From Gerris lacustris (Eukaryota > Arthropoda > Insecta > Hemiptera > Gerridae), in assembly GCA_951217055.1 (NCBI GenBank), contig OX578282.1, positions 46,310,329 through 46,374,328 on the forward strand: a DNA stretch of 64,000 nucleotides, given 5' to 3'. This document shows positions 11,800-24,800 of the stretch, in pieces. Numbering within the stretch: the first letter of the stretch is position 1; the number at the start of each line of letters is the position of its first letter. The translations under genes and the position numbers were made by a program. Below the pieces are notes generated by a model that was given only the letters and a program-made list of their open reading frames with translations, was not told where the DNA came from and did not search any database.

Positions 11800-13591
11800 G
11801 ACACCGGTAATAAACAACCATAACAATTTGTTTCATTCACAAAAAATTATCTATTCTTCCAATATTTTGTAATAACCCATGGTTTTTTGTCAGACTTATT
11901 TCAATCATGAATTAAGTTTAAGGTTTCAAATCAAACTCCTCTTCCAGTAAAGTTTCTAAATGTTCAATAAAACCTTGTCACGATCATTTAATTTAATAAT
12001 CAATATAAAATTTACTTGTGATAAATTTAAATTATGATTTTAAATAAGTATTGATAAGTAAGTGAAGATCTTAAATAAGTATTGAGAATAATTAGATAAT
12101 TTAATTTACCTGCATAATGCGTCTTAAAAATAATCATTTTAAACACATACCTGAAACAAAAACAAACAAACATTAAAATAAATTCAAATATACGTAAAAG
12201 TAAATTAAATATAAAAAGTTCAATAGAATAAAAACAGAAATAACAAACACTACAAGTACAAAAGTTAACAATAAAAATGGGAAATTATAAGATATATATA
12301 TCGTTCACAAGAATTATAAATTGTTTGATCTTTTACATAGAAAAAAAATACAAATTTGAATAATTCAATACAAGCATTGTTAGCTTAAACTATTACCAAC
12401 AGCACTCGAAACGTTTTTGAGACAAAGAAAAGAAAAGTGAGTAGTAACAATATGTTGAAAGGTTGCGCTCAAATTAAGATTTAGCTTGTTGTCTTTTTGG
12501 AACTTATAAAGAGAGGTTTTTTTTAGGGTTGTGTTCGGTAATTATTATGTTTATGAGCCGTGGTACTAGAAAGGACTGGAAGACAGATGTGTGAGAAACT
12601 ATCATCTCTAGGAACTCTACGGGAGATTCTAGACTTGATACACCCACAATAGCCTTAGTATTCTTATAGTTCACAGGGCTACGCTTATTACACTATTAAT
12701 ATAGACAGGTTAAAAAAAAAGTTATAATAAAAAAAAATAAATTGAATTTTCGGCCTATCTAACAATAGAGTGTTGTGTGAAGCCGCGTAGACTGTCAGTT
12801 AAGTATTAAAAACAAGTAATTTGTAGTGTTCATTGATAAAGTAAATATCAATAAACATAAAAACCTAAAGTGTAAGCTTGATCTTAAAATTTGATGTTGA
12901 GATTTTTCGGTACTTACTCACAGTATATACACGAAGTGAAAATTTAATCAGTATACAATTTAATTATTTTCCTGATAATCAGTTCTCTTCAGATATTATT
13001 AATAAGTACGATGGACCATTTAGCTGTAAATGATACAAATTAATTAATTTGAATCACGCTACGACCCTTCCTCATAAAAGATCATCCTCAGTCAATTTCT
13101 TTATTTCTATAATCACAATTACAATTCAATACATTAATATCTATCTGTGCTAAGTGATTTTTAAATGGTCTATCATGCTTATTAATAATTCAACTAAAAA
13201 AATATCGATTCCAACGTACTATATTCTCTTATGATAGTGTTCAAGACATGTCCAGTTAAAAAATTAGGAATAGTGGTGTATTGACAATAGATTTGTCAAT
13301 TTCCCTCTCTGATATTTATTTGCCATAATTTATTTTTTAAATCTATAAATGCAAATGTTTTAATTCGGATAATCGTTTTTTAACGAGTTCAATCATTATT
13401 AATTATCCGGGGACAGACACATAAAATATATATGACTATGAATGAATAAGTTAGTTTCTCTCAGACCAATTATTATAAAGTTGAATTAGTTCTGCAACTA
13501 ATTTGTAACCTTTATCTTATTGCGATATAATATTGCAAGAAAAAGAATAAAAGATAGATAAATCGAAAGAATAAATCTACATCATTCCAAC

Positions 13592-13594
<3 letters not shown>
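11800..13594. other. No gene recognised; AT-rich spacer
   Basis: AT-rich with no long frame. A slightly GC-richer patch at about 12540-12680 has no identifiable motif. Confidence 0.55.

Positions 13595-13658
<64 letters not shown>
13595..13658. repeat. (AT)n microsatellite, about 64 bp
   Basis: Pure AT array; its flanks carry no hammerhead-like or transposon-end sequence that I can see. Confidence 0.97.
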
Positions 13659-13662
<4 letters not shown>

Positions 13663-14136
13663 AAGATTAATTCTATAAGTAAGATACAAAGCGGATTAGA
13701 AATGGAGAGGACAAATTAAGTTAAAGGAGTAGTGGAATATGATAAATATGTCCTCACTTCATTTTTCCCTGTAGACCACAAACCACTAAGCTGGAGAAAA
13801 AAGAAAAAATAATCTCATTTATTTATATTATAATTTCTACATATTCTTTTTTTATAGTTCTAACCATGAAAGGCAAATGAATATTTATAGTTATATCTAT
13901 ATGTTATATCTATCTTAAGTAGAATGTAGAATATAAATTGCAAGCAACAATAATATATAATAATAATGACAACTAATCACAAAGGTAATTTTATGGTATA
14001 GTAGCTATAATATAAATTTAAGCAGTTCATCTAGTTTACAGCTGCTCAGTCTTAGGAATCATGCCATTCAATAGATTAGTAGAAATAATTTGTAACACAT
14101 AATTAATAAAATTTATAATAAATAGATAATCAATAG

Positions 14137-14660
14137 TCTGCCAATAAGTGAGGCATACTTCAATGATTTTATTCTTTTACAATCCATTATTGTTAAATTT
14201 ATTTAATAAAATGAAATTTAATATAGTGGGGGATAGATTTTAAATCTATCAAAATTATTTTGATAATTTACTTTTGATTATTTACTTATGAATTATTGAT
14301 TATGAATAAAATTATCAATTAAGCAGTATTTAATTTGCGCAGGTGGCTTATATAAATCTGGGGCTATCTGTGAGCTACTACCGACCAACCCAAATTTCCT
14401 TTAAATCAGACGAGTACTTTGTAAGATTTAAGAGTAAATAAATGTACGTTTGTGCGCATCTGGAAGAGAAACAATAGACAAAGGCGGTGGAAACTTATAA
14501 GGGACTAATATGTACCAATAATTACGTACCATCCAAATTTCATAAAATTAAAAAATCTTCCCTGTTCCCTGATATCTGAAACGGATTTCTGTCTTGGAAA
14601 TTATAGAAGTCGGGGACATAAATATGTTTCGTTCTCTAGAACGATCACTATGTAGCTTAA
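14137..14660 (+). repeat. Dispersed family X, copy C (near full length)
   Basis: Follows the family X order: TCTGCCAATAAGTGAGGCAT at 14138, a GGGGCTATCTGTGAGCTACT block at about 14362, the CCCAAATTTC block, the TAAATAAATGTACG block, TTCCCTGATATCTGAAACGG at about 14563, and AACGATCACTATGTAGCTT at the end. It is the best single uninterrupted copy in the window, and no protein frame survives in it. Confidence 0.65.
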
Positions 14661-14708
14661 ATAAATAAAATATATTATTAAATATGATAACAAGAAAAAT
14701 AAAGTGAA

Positions 14709-14908
14709 TACAAAGAAATTGTCACTCCACGTAAAAGAATACTTTTTTATCAAAGCAGCTTTCGGCTTTAATAAAGCCATCATCAGTGCCGATTAGGGAA
14801 GAATTAGAATTACATTATAAAAAAAATATAAAGTGGGTATGAGTCATAGGATGTCGGACACTAACGTAAAACAGTGTCGAGTCTACGTGGAGAGACAGTT
14901 TCTTTGTA
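14709..14908. mobile_element. Small foldback element, 200 bp
   Basis: The end arms 14709-14733 and 14884-14908 are inverted repeats (TACAAAGAAATTGTCACTCC against the complement of GGAGAGACAGTTTCTTTGTA, with few mismatches). Between them on the minus strand is a hammerhead-like motif, and a 42-bp tandem array begins 14 bp past the right arm. No obvious target duplication was found, so the boundaries are provisional. Confidence 0.55.
14745..14800 (-). ncRNA. Hammerhead-ribozyme-like motif (minus strand)
   Basis: On the minus strand CTGATGA spans 14786-14780. Stem II pairs GGCTTT 14778-14773 with AAAGCC 14769-14764 around a 3-base loop. GAA(A) runs 14763-14760, and a 3-bp stem III AGC/GCT with a single-base loop (14760-14754) leads to a CTT cleavage triplet ending at 14753. 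One extra base separates CTGATGA from stem II, as in the motifs at 9517 and 16550. Stem I is weak next to the core (two pairs), so folding on its own is uncertain. It lies inside the 14709-14908 foldback. Confidence 0.5.
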
Positions 14909-14921
14909 TTTATTAAGATCC

Positions 14922-15089
14922 ATCAATGTAATTCCTAAAGAAAAATAAAGGTTAATCATATTTATCAATGTAATTCCTGAAGAAAAATAAAGGTTAATCA
15001 TACTTATCAACGTAATTCCTGAAGAAAAATAAAGGTTAATCATATTTACCAACGTAATTCCAGAAGAAAAATATAGGTTAATCATATTT
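14922..15089. repeat. Tandem repeat, four copies of 42 bp
   Basis: Copies start near 14922, 14964, 15006 and 15048. Each carries ATCAAYGTAATTCC, GAAGAAAAATAAAGG and TTAATCATATTTA-like text. The period is a multiple of three, so a minus-strand frame reads a 14-residue repeat (INLYFSSGIT...), a by-product and not evidence for a protein. Confidence 0.9.
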
Positions 15090-15094
15090 AAACG

Positions 15095-16225
15095 TACATA
15101 TATAATAACTCTAAAAAAAGCTTTGTTCTAAATGCTTTCAACTGTCTTATACCTGTAAAACCCCATGTAACACTCAAATACTGTATGTAAATAGTTAAAT
15201 TTCACTATTGCTTTAAGTTTATGTGTATAAGTAATTTGAACTGAAATTTACAAACTGATAACAGGAAAAAAATACATCATTTCAAAATAATCAGGAATAT
15301 TTAGAACAGAAAAGTTTTAAGACAAGAAGTTTCTTGGTTTTATTATTTTATTATTCTTTTAAATATAATGTAATTTATTATACATATTTATATTTACATA
15401 AATAAATATATAATATATACTATATACTTTTAATTTATAAATTAAAATTTATTATTTACACATATATTATTTTTAATTCCTCTATGCCGTGTTGTTGGAA
15501 ATGGATTCGGTTTTTCTAACAAGTGTTTTTTACTTTTATTTTGAAACTTTTATTTCAACTTGTTTTTTACAGCCTGAAAGTTTATGACGGAGTGAGTCAT
15601 AAAATAAGGAAACAAAAAAAAAATAGCTAAAGGTTTTCTTTACTAAGCTCGAGTAGGTGTCTCGCACAGCTAATAAAATACAAGAAAAAATAAACTTAAG
15701 ATTTACTAGGACTATAATCTAACTTACATTAAGACCAAAAAAGAAAAAAGTTAATAAGAATAATTTAATAAACTTGATTGTAGGTTTGACTAAATATACG
15801 TAGGTACAGTCCAGAAACCAAATACATATATCGGTAATACTGGAAGTATTTATAGTGAAGAGGAGAATTTATGATTCATAAACGTTATGCACACATAAAA
15901 CTAGAATATATAATATATTCAAAATAACACTTAAAAGCAGATTGTGGAAAAGTAGATTTAGTTCAATATTCAAGGTTGAAGAAAGGAAATAAAAACGTAA
16001 GAATCTTATAAGGTTTTAAAACGTGCCATTTTTTTTTTTAAATAATTAAATGAACTGCATAATATATAAAATAATATGGATGGTTATGTTGCTTATCTGG
16101 GGTATCATCACGCATTCAAATGGAAAAACTGACAAATATAATGCATATATAATTAAAGTGTTTCCTGTATATCGATAAAAATTGCATTATTTATAGATAT
16201 TTTTTCATTTTATACTCTCTCGAAA
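15095..16225. other. No gene recognised; AT-rich spacer
   Basis: Very AT-rich; no tandem array, transposon end or credible frame seen. Confidence 0.55.
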
Positions 16226-16228
16226 AAC

Positions 16229-16640
16229 CAAATACGCTACATCAAAGCCCAGTTAATCTACGACAGATACATACGCCCAAGATTCGCAAAATCAGCCTGT
16301 ATACAGCTGTGTCTCAAAATAGAGGACGGAAGATGGAAAATGTATTAAGAGAAAACTTGTGAAATGAAGAAGTATCCATATGAGTAATTGGTGCATTTTT
16401 GATCAATCTAGAGAAAAGACTTTAAATATATGTGACAGTTTCTTCATTTTTATACATGATGCCCCAGATACGCTACATCAACCTGTTTCCGACGTTTCTT
16501 CGCAGTTGCAGTGTTGGTATAACCGTTGTACTTCACAACATGTACTCCCCTGAAGATGCGCCCAACACTAAGTGCGAAATGTCGGAAAAAAACCCTACAT
16601 GATGCAGTCACCACCGAAAGACCTAACACTTATTTAGACC
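16229..16640 (+). repeat. Repeat region carrying a hammerhead-like motif
   Basis: The phrase ATACGCTACATCAA occurs twice in the same direction, near 16230 and 16469, about 240 bp apart. After the second copy an inverted partial copy of the hammerhead half (TTCCGACGTTTCTTCGCA, about 16489-16506) precedes the motif itself at 16535-16600. Direct repeats with nearby inverted pieces recall the pseudo-LTR arrangement of Penelope-like elements, but no reverse transcriptase is present. Confidence 0.4.
16535..16600 (+). ncRNA. Hammerhead-ribozyme-like motif, minimal type I
   Basis: CTGAAGA lies at 16550-16556. Stem II pairs GCGC 16558-16561 with GTGC 16572-16575 (one G-U pair), followed by GAAA 16576-16579. 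A minimal stem III (A-U and U-G, no loop) leads to a GTC triplet ending at 16583. GG after the cut pairs with CC before the core, and CATGTA before the core (about 16539-16544) pairs with TACATG after it (about 16596-16601), giving a distal stem I. One extra base separates core and stem II. The paired blocks make a chance match unlikely, but cleavage is untested. Confidence 0.55.
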
Positions 16641-16649
16641 AACCGCGGA

Positions 16650-18937
16650 AGCCTAATAGTATAACCTAATATAACATCAAATTTATTTTATTTATTCATT
16701 ATAGTGAGAGACATACGTCACCTCTCTAAAATTCGATACAAGTGCCACGGCTTTTTCTAAACTTCATAACATTATGGTTTAACGAAATATAAAAAACAGG
16801 ATGGATTGTAAATTTGTTTTTTTTTAAAACAATACCAGTAAGAATCAATTGTTTAAACACAAAGACACGACTAACATTTATATGATATTTTCTTATCTAA
16901 TTTCTTATTAAAAAGAAGCTTTCTAATATGTCTACTATTATAATTAATTATTCACACATCACACATACCATAATGTTGATAATATTCCGCCCAAAATAAA
17001 GCTATTCATTAATTTAATTCAGTAATGCGACGACTTCATCTATCATAAGGATTTAATTCTTAGTCCTTTCTTTTTTGGTAGCAACGCTAACACTTAAGTA
17101 TACACTAAAGTCAGGCCTGAGGGTATAAGAAGGCGAATAAAAGAGATACAGGCCCATTTGTAATCTATTAATAATGGGAACAAAGCGTGAAACCAGTTAA
17201 CTGTGTAGGATTTACTATCTCAGATCTTTAGATTCTTATCCGTAAGTTCTTTTAAAGATTATTACATTAAAGTATTGATATATGAACGACAATTATAACA
17301 GCAACATGACCAGACTTAATGAAAATCTGTCTTAATTACATATAAGAGTTAAAAAAAATTAGAATACCTATAAAGGTTAGAGTCTCACCTACACATTAAA
17401 TTTAATAGGATTTTTCTTAATGGACTATACCTGGTAAGTAACTAAACAAATTATATAAATTATAAAAAAAAACAAAAACAAGATTAACACTTTAATTAAA
17501 GGCCCTATGAATTAATGATAAATGTAAAAGATGAAATAGATAATATTATAAGAATAAGTAAAAAGTTAGTGAACTGGTGAACCAAAATTATTGGAACTTA
17601 ATCTTAGCTAATGAAGTAGCTAGAACGTAAGAGGTACTTAGATATTAAACGGTGGAAACCAAGTGGCCTTCTGTTTAAGGAAAAGTACGAAAAGAGAAAG
17701 GTGAAATCGAATTTATTCTTTACAATAAAATATAAACGAGGAAATAACATCTATCGTAAACAAATCACGAAAGAAGAAACAAAATTCACAGGCAAGAAGA
17801 TAGCTAAAGAATAAGAAAAAAAGAAGCAAAAACAATAGAAATTCGAAGCAGATCTATCAGACTCTACGAGGAAATATATTGATAAACAACATGGCTGAAA
17901 TATCTCACCTCTGGACTACTAATAGACTTGAGAGGGACGAGGTAACAAAGCAGATAACGAAACACTCTCCAGATAACACAATCAAACTATAGACAACACA
18001 ATGGAAATAAACAATGAAATAAAAACAACGATTCTACAATAGCAGGCTTTCTTCTATTCTTATTAATTCAACAGAACCAACTGCCTAAAGAATAAAAATT
18101 ACACAAAAGCAAACCATGATAAATCATTATTGATTTATTCATAAAATATTCTAAAATTGAATAAATATTTCATTCAAGGAATCACAATATTGTGTAAACA
18201 CTAAAGAGCACAATATTCAATATTGTTATTCTTTATGAAAAATATAGCTAAGTAAATATCAATCAACATTTCTGAGGCACTATAGTATAAGTGTTGAATA
18301 CTGATGTAAATACAAACAAAGGAAGTCGTATTTCTAAGAAATTCAATAAAGTGACAGTAAATTATAAATATATTTTTATAGAAAATATAAAGTATGAATA
18401 AAATAAGTTGTACCTATATGTGGATTGTTAGTGTTAATGATAGTTTCCTTATAATTATTATTATTTCATAGTGGGTAATATAGTGAGGTATTGAAAAAGG
18501 ATGTCGTTGAAACGATAAGATGGAGGATATTACCTTTATCAACAGCCAAATTATTGTAGGCTTTTGTTGCACCGAATAAGCCTGGAACACTTTGCTTGAA
18601 TGCCAGAGAATAGAGTTCCCAGGCAAACGAGGGAAAGAATGAGAGGTGGACCAACACTGGCTCAATGGAGGATACACATGACGGACATAAGAACATGGAC
18701 AGAAGTGAGCTGAAGACAGAAATGAATTAAGGCAGGTAAAGACAAATAAATACCGACAACAGGCTGAAGCCCCGCATAAATTAGTACGTCCTCACCCTTC
18801 CAGTCAAGAACATATCTCAGCAACCGAGATATGTTTTTCTTCGGTGTTGGATGTTCTTAGTTGTCTCGGGCGTAGGTACTGATTCTATTAAAATGACAAT
18901 ACGATTAAAAGAAAAGCATAAGCTTAAGATACTACCA
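16650..18937. other. No gene recognised
   Basis: AT-rich to about 18400. At 18414-18720 a GC-richer patch supports two overlapping minus-strand frames (87 and 76 codons) and open plus-strand text; none shows a known domain, so it may be decayed transposon DNA. A short perfect hairpin, AACATATCTC with GAGATATGTT, lies near 18809-18835. Confidence 0.5.
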
Positions 18938-18982
18938 TACCACCAACCAAACCACCATACCACCACCACCATACTACCATAT
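18938..18982 (+). repeat. Short ACC-rich minisatellite
   Basis: About 45 bp built from CCATACCACC and ACCACCACC variants. Confidence 0.8.
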
Positions 18983-20849
18983 TTTCAAAATACATCAAAC
19001 CGTTCTTAGTAACAGTTTTAGTAAAACCAAAACTATAAAAAAAACTTGCACCCAAAACGTAAGTACTATGTAATCAATATAACAATCGCAAAATCATTCA
19101 CACGTAGCGAATCCATAGAGACCGTTGACTGAGGGAGATAACTGTCACCTTAAAATTATGTGGGTACCTTTTCTCGCTTGGTTTCATTCATAGATTGACA
19201 GATAATGACAACTAATAATTAATAATAACACAACTAGAAATGGTAAGTAATATTTAACAAATAATCTCTCCTTTCTTTGGTAAATCTGCCGTTAACGTCA
19301 CTTAAAAAGAGTTGTCTAACTTAAACGTTGCTTTTGGAAAATGTCTAGCCTTTATTAAAATGAGTAGTATATGTTGAGTAAATCTATAAATATAAACATC
19401 ATTCTATTATCACTTAATTTATTTCTATAAAATTAAAATAACACAATACACACATATTAAAGATAATTTGATAAATATATTACTCTGTTATGAAATTTCA
19501 TTTTCGTAAAAATAATATTTAGATACTCAAGCGAAAGAAAATAATATTAAATTAAATCTAAAAAGTTATTCCTCGAGAAATGAGAGGGAAGATTTTTTGA
19601 GAATTTTCTCTGTTTATGTTAAATGAGGAATTTTTCACAAAAAATCAATCCAAAATATTTTTTTTGTGTAATTTCCTCCTCATTATAAATGTTTATTACT
19701 TCAGACTCTTGCCATATATACCTCGCCTTGTTGTTATGTAATGATAAAAACGTACTTATAGTTACACTGGATAATATAGATCCAATGTATTATACTGATC
19801 CCATCTGATTGCAGTCTGTAATGCACTGAGTTATAACTAAGTATATATCATTAGCTGTAGATTGTTAGTTATAAGTCAGTTATTCTAGGTAGAAGCACGT
19901 ACCAAGTCAAAACTATAAGGATAGGCTTATAAATAACAAGTAACGTTCCCAATGAAATTTTCATGAGATTTCGTATCTGCAACTTTGTATTTTTTTGTTA
20001 TTGCATCATTAAAGTACTGCAAGAAACTATTATTGAATATTGAACAACTGTGTAAGACTCGTTAGAGAGAGAGAGAGAGAAAACAACAAAAAACTATAAG
20101 TACGAATGGAGTTAGCACACTATTTTATTATGAAGTCTAGCAGTAGAATTATTATTACTTACAAAACAAAATATAGTATTATAATAAAGCGAAGTGTTTC
20201 TATTAGTTGTATATGATATGAAATGAAATAAATAAGAAAATTTATAATTTATGTAAAAATAAGTAGTTATACACGATATTCAAAGACTACCTTTTGACTT
20301 AACTTCCAAAGAGAACAATGTAATATTATAGTCTCTAGCATACTTTGATCTCCTGAACAATTTTTAGTTTTGCAACAAAGGCCGGTGAAGCAAAAAAGGG
20401 ACAAGTACATAAAAACAACATTATAGATTGGTAAATTACAACAGAGAGAACACTGCAACCAGTAGATATTCTCCAGTGGGATAAAAAAAGGGGTTCTTGC
20501 GTGACGAATTTCGTGACAACCTGGTTCTATTCTTGTGTCATTAGCGATAAAACGACATTAATTCAGGAAGTTTAAATGAATTTTCACATAGTCATGAGTG
20601 ATGATATCCCTGAGTATATAAATGTCGTTTTACATCAGACATTAAGTGGTAATTGTTTCAGCAAATGTGTATGAATCAAGTTTTGGGTCCCTCTTTTCTA
20701 ATAAAAGTGTCACTCAGATCATAAAATGAAATGGAGTTAACAACAAATAATTATTGTTAAAATACATTGTAAACACAATTCTTTAAAATTCCATAAGATT
20801 TATTTAAAATTGTAATTAAAATCAGTATTGAAGGTAAGTTTAAAATCTT
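18983..20849. other. No gene recognised; AT-rich spacer
   Basis: AT-rich with a short (GA)n run at about 20066-20080. A 63-codon minus-strand frame at 20267-20458 shows no recognisable feature. Confidence 0.55.
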
Positions 20850-21102
20850 CACTTCTTTAGACTGCTACTCCCCTCATAAAAAAAAACAAAAGGGAGTAAC
20901 AATCTAAAGAATGTGTATGGAATGTTCTTCTTTATAGACTGTTACTCTCGTTGTAAAAACTTAAGAGTGATATTCCTCTGTCCCAAAGTACATTAGAAAA
21001 TACATCCCTTTGTCTTACTAGTAATAGACAAAGGAATGTATAAATAATTATATCCATTCATATTATAAAAAAAACTAAGGGGAGTAACAATTTAAAGAAG
21101 TG
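20850..21102. mobile_element. Small inverted-repeat element, 253 bp
   Basis: The outer arms 20850-20874 and 21078-21102 are inverted, from CACTTCTTTAGACTGCTACT on the left to AGTAACAATTTAAAGAAGTG on the right, with about three mismatches in 25. Two more copies of the motif lie inside: GGGAGTAACAATCTAAAGAA near 20892 (inverted) and TTCTTTATAGACTGTTACTC near 20928 (direct). The element is non-coding and MITE-like, and the alternating copies suggest nested or repeated foldback events. Confidence 0.65.
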
Positions 21103-21671
21103 CCAAAATTTAAACCCAAACTCTTTGAATAAGAGGAGTTATAAACAGATTTTAAAGAAGAAATAGTATTATTAAGTTATTGTCGATCATTTTTTTAGAG
21201 TAAAAAAGTAAGATGCAGAAAAAGAATTTTTTAATGATAATTTTAAGACTCGAGCAAAGGAAAATCAGAGTTAAAAGGGTTAAAAGTTTAATACACGTGC
21301 AATACGATATTACCCGCATCGTACGACATGTAAAAGATTAAACTTTACTACTCCAATGTTAATCAAAGAGCGGGTATTACTAGGTTCATATCTAACTACA
21401 GAAAGATATCCATTCACTAATATCAGGGCTTAGTTAAAACTAGGCAACGAGTTAAAAGTTTTTTATTAGTTAACTCTTTACCTTACATAGAGATACTTAA
21501 TATCAAATAGTGAGCATTACTAATTTACAATTTCTTACACAAAATGTGTAATTAGCTATAGTCGACAGATAGAGATGATTAGGTTCTAGACGATTTTACT
21601 TCAACATTTATAGGTATCTCTTTACTACGCACGATACAATAATTATATCATTAAAAGATAAGTAAGATGTT

Positions 21672-21840
21672 AAAGGCCTTGCCGCTTGATGCGTGCTTGT
21701 ACACGCATTTATATTTGAGTCGATAATATTTGATGCAGTTATTACTTCAAGGCATCTTAGAAGTCTGCCGCAGACGAGCCATCTGGTGACACGATGAGCA
21801 CGATTCTAAGATAGTCTGGCCAATGTTAATGATTAGTTAT
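21672..21840. repeat. Cluster of short hairpins, possible MITE remnant
   Basis: TGCGTG/CACGCA form a hairpin near 21690-21709. GTCTGC/GCAGAC around a single C form another near 21763-21775. Outer arms ATCTTAGAA (about 21753) and TTCTAAGAT (about 21802) enclose it. The 15-mer GCCGCAGACGAGCCA at 21767-21781 is shared with 10444-10458. The family is not recognised. Confidence 0.5.
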
Positions 21841-24800
21841 TAAAATGAAAATTTTAGAATTTAATGTTAATAAAACCTAAGTATAAGTAGTTTTCACGTT
21901 TACCTTCCTTACCAGTCTAATTAGAATTGAAATTAATATTTGTTTACAATTGATTTACAGCTAAAATACTGAAATAATTCTGTATACAAATATTCGCAAT
22001 TCATCCCAGGGATAACTAACATAGTACAATTAGTTAACTTGTGATGTGAGACAGTATTTCAATAGTTTCACATTGTGAGTTTACCCGCTGATCACACAAA
22101 AAAAGCAAAAGAAGACAAGATAATAATATATTAGTTAGGCTTATTTTTGAACACTTAGTACAATTGAAGGAAATGAGTTGACAATTGGTGTGAACCTTGT
22201 TATGCTAAGCCTAATTTAGAGAGGATTATGACGCCGATTCCTAAGGATCTAATACTGAGAAACTGCTTTAATTTTGCAGAAAGGCTTAAGCTATCTAGCG
22301 GTAAGCTGTTACTTCTAAGTGAAAGTGCATTAAGAAAAGACTTCAAGCCAGGTGACAAATACGGACAGGTAAAAGATAAGTATGGAATTATAAAAAGGTA
22401 TTAACAAACCAATTTTGGTTAAATTGTAAAAATAAATGGATTTCAGTCGAGTTTTAATAGATAAAAGATTGTGAATAGTGATTGTTTTGAAGACCATTTT
22501 AGAAAAATAGTATATTACCTCAATAACACGTGGTTCATCGTGGCAAGGATTACTAACTTTAGTACAAGATTGATACTCTCGCCAACATAGCGAATTAAAG
22601 TTTCCGACTATAGTGTGTAAAAATTTGAGGTTAAATCTTTTCTAACCTTCGGTTCAAATTGTTATAGCTAGTGCCTCAAAATCAGAAGGATTTTATGAAA
22701 TAAGTGACCCCACAAAGACAAAACGGGTTTGCTTTACCTCATTAATTTTTTCGTAGAAAATAAATTTTAAACATAGTAGTCTCAACCCTTTTACCATTTC
22801 AGTAATCTACTGGAAAAAGAGACTAAGGAAGTTACACTCATAGCCAAGACAGTACACATCTTAAAAACACAATTGCAACGGGCTTGAAGACAAGGGCAAG
22901 ATAATGAAAGCTTTGTTTTTAGTAATGACTTTAACAATACCTTTATGTTCATTTGACCTTCGTATATTTTAACTCATGAATGGCTTTTAGCCATATCTGT
23001 TACACAAAGTAAAAGCTGAAAACAATGCTTGTTTTGACGTCAAGCAATCTCACAACATGAGCATAGAGAGCGTACAAAAGAAAAAAAAAATCCATCTGCA
23101 CGTCCCAGGTAATTTAATAGGTTCTTCGCTAGAATATACAGATATCATAATGCACTCTGCATACAATATGAACGACAATAACACAAAAGGATATTTTATT
23201 AGACTTAAAAATATTCTATATTCTCTATTCGTAAGGGAAGAACCAAGGTTATCAAAAGAGTAATTTTTCGACGTCACGAGGTTTATAGTTATTTTAATTT
23301 CACAAGATCAACCTAGTTTTTTAACTGTAGGACTGCAAAAAAATTACAATAACCTTGCTCTAACATTACCTTCTCCAAGGTAATAAGCTGAAAGAAAACG
23401 ACTATAAAGCATAAAAACTTTTAGCATATAAGCTTTGCAAGTTGAAAACCAGCTCCTTGAGTGAATGGCTTTAACTCGTATTTGGACTATAACCATATTT
23501 AGACATGAGATCGACTTGCGTAACATTCTCGTCAACTTATCAAAGAGGATGGATAATAGTGTTTTACTCAGTTAAAATATCAATTTAGATATTTGAGTGA
23601 ACGTAATATAAATAGAAAAGTAATAATGGAGAATAAGGCAGGACCTTATTCACTAAGAAGCAAAAACCAAAAGGGTCTAAAAGGTTAGTCTCAATTCGTC
23701 GAGTTGGAGGGGACCTAAAATCAGTATTATGTATATCACCCCAGTTAATTATAGTATTTAGATTTTGGTTTACACTTAGAGAAAGGTTGATGATAGTATG
23801 TGAAAAGGCTACTAGAAAAGGTATTCTATCGTAGATTTAAAATTTATACAGCAGGCATCCTGCAATACATTTTGATGATTACTATCTTATTTGTTGTCAT
23901 ATATGTACATACTAAAAGCGAAATTAGTCCCCAAAAGACGAAGGAATTGCTATTTTCTTAACAATATTGTAATTTAAAAAAGTATTACTCTAACACAAAG
24001 GATAAAATATAATGAACAAAAAACCCTAAATTGTTTTACCAAGTAATTTAAAATTTTACAGGAGGGAAAAAATATATACTCTTAATTTTAAAACACACTC
24101 AAAATAAAAAAGAATGAAACAAAAGAATTATTTCGGGTGGCAAAAAAGCAAAAGACCTTGGGTGAAAAGAAACACCTAATGACACTCATCAATAAACTGA
24201 TAACTAAAATGAGCAAAAGATCCTTCGTTTTAATCACTACATCACACAAGAGGCTCAAACATTAACAACTTCAAAATAATTAATTTCCTTCTTAAACTTA
24301 ACTTTGCTTCTAAAAAATTTATTAATAAGAAATTGATTATTTTCTGAACAACTTTTCTTCAATACGCACACATAAAGAAAATTATATAAAATTTGTATGA
24401 ATTTAAGAGTATCTGAAAAATATACCTATATAATTTACATATTATATACAAATGTGTGAAATATAAAATTTCGGCTAAGATTTCATTCAAAAAACAGAAC
24501 TTATAAAAAAAGCTATAGTCGAGTATAATATACATTTTGAGTAAGCTAATTAAATTATTTGTCTCTTTCATCGCTTCTAACAACCAATTAAAACAGATTT
24601 GAATATCGATTGGTTTTTTTTTGTAAGATTACGAAGTTCCATTTTTTATATATATAAATATATGTATAAAATATTAAACTTTAATATACATGTGTGAGTG
24701 AATATTAAAACCGATAATAAGTGGTTATTATCCACTTCAAAACATTTGCACGTGTGTTTGACAGATAATTTTTAATGTGATTTGAATAAAGGAAACAAAA

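Noticed and set aside
14861..15085. Repeat protein of 14-residue units
   Set aside because: Arises from a 42-bp tandem repeat whose period happens to be a multiple of three.
18414..18696. Two overlapping minus-strand frames of 87 and 76 codons
   Set aside because: Different frames over the same DNA with no domain; possibly decayed transposon sequence.
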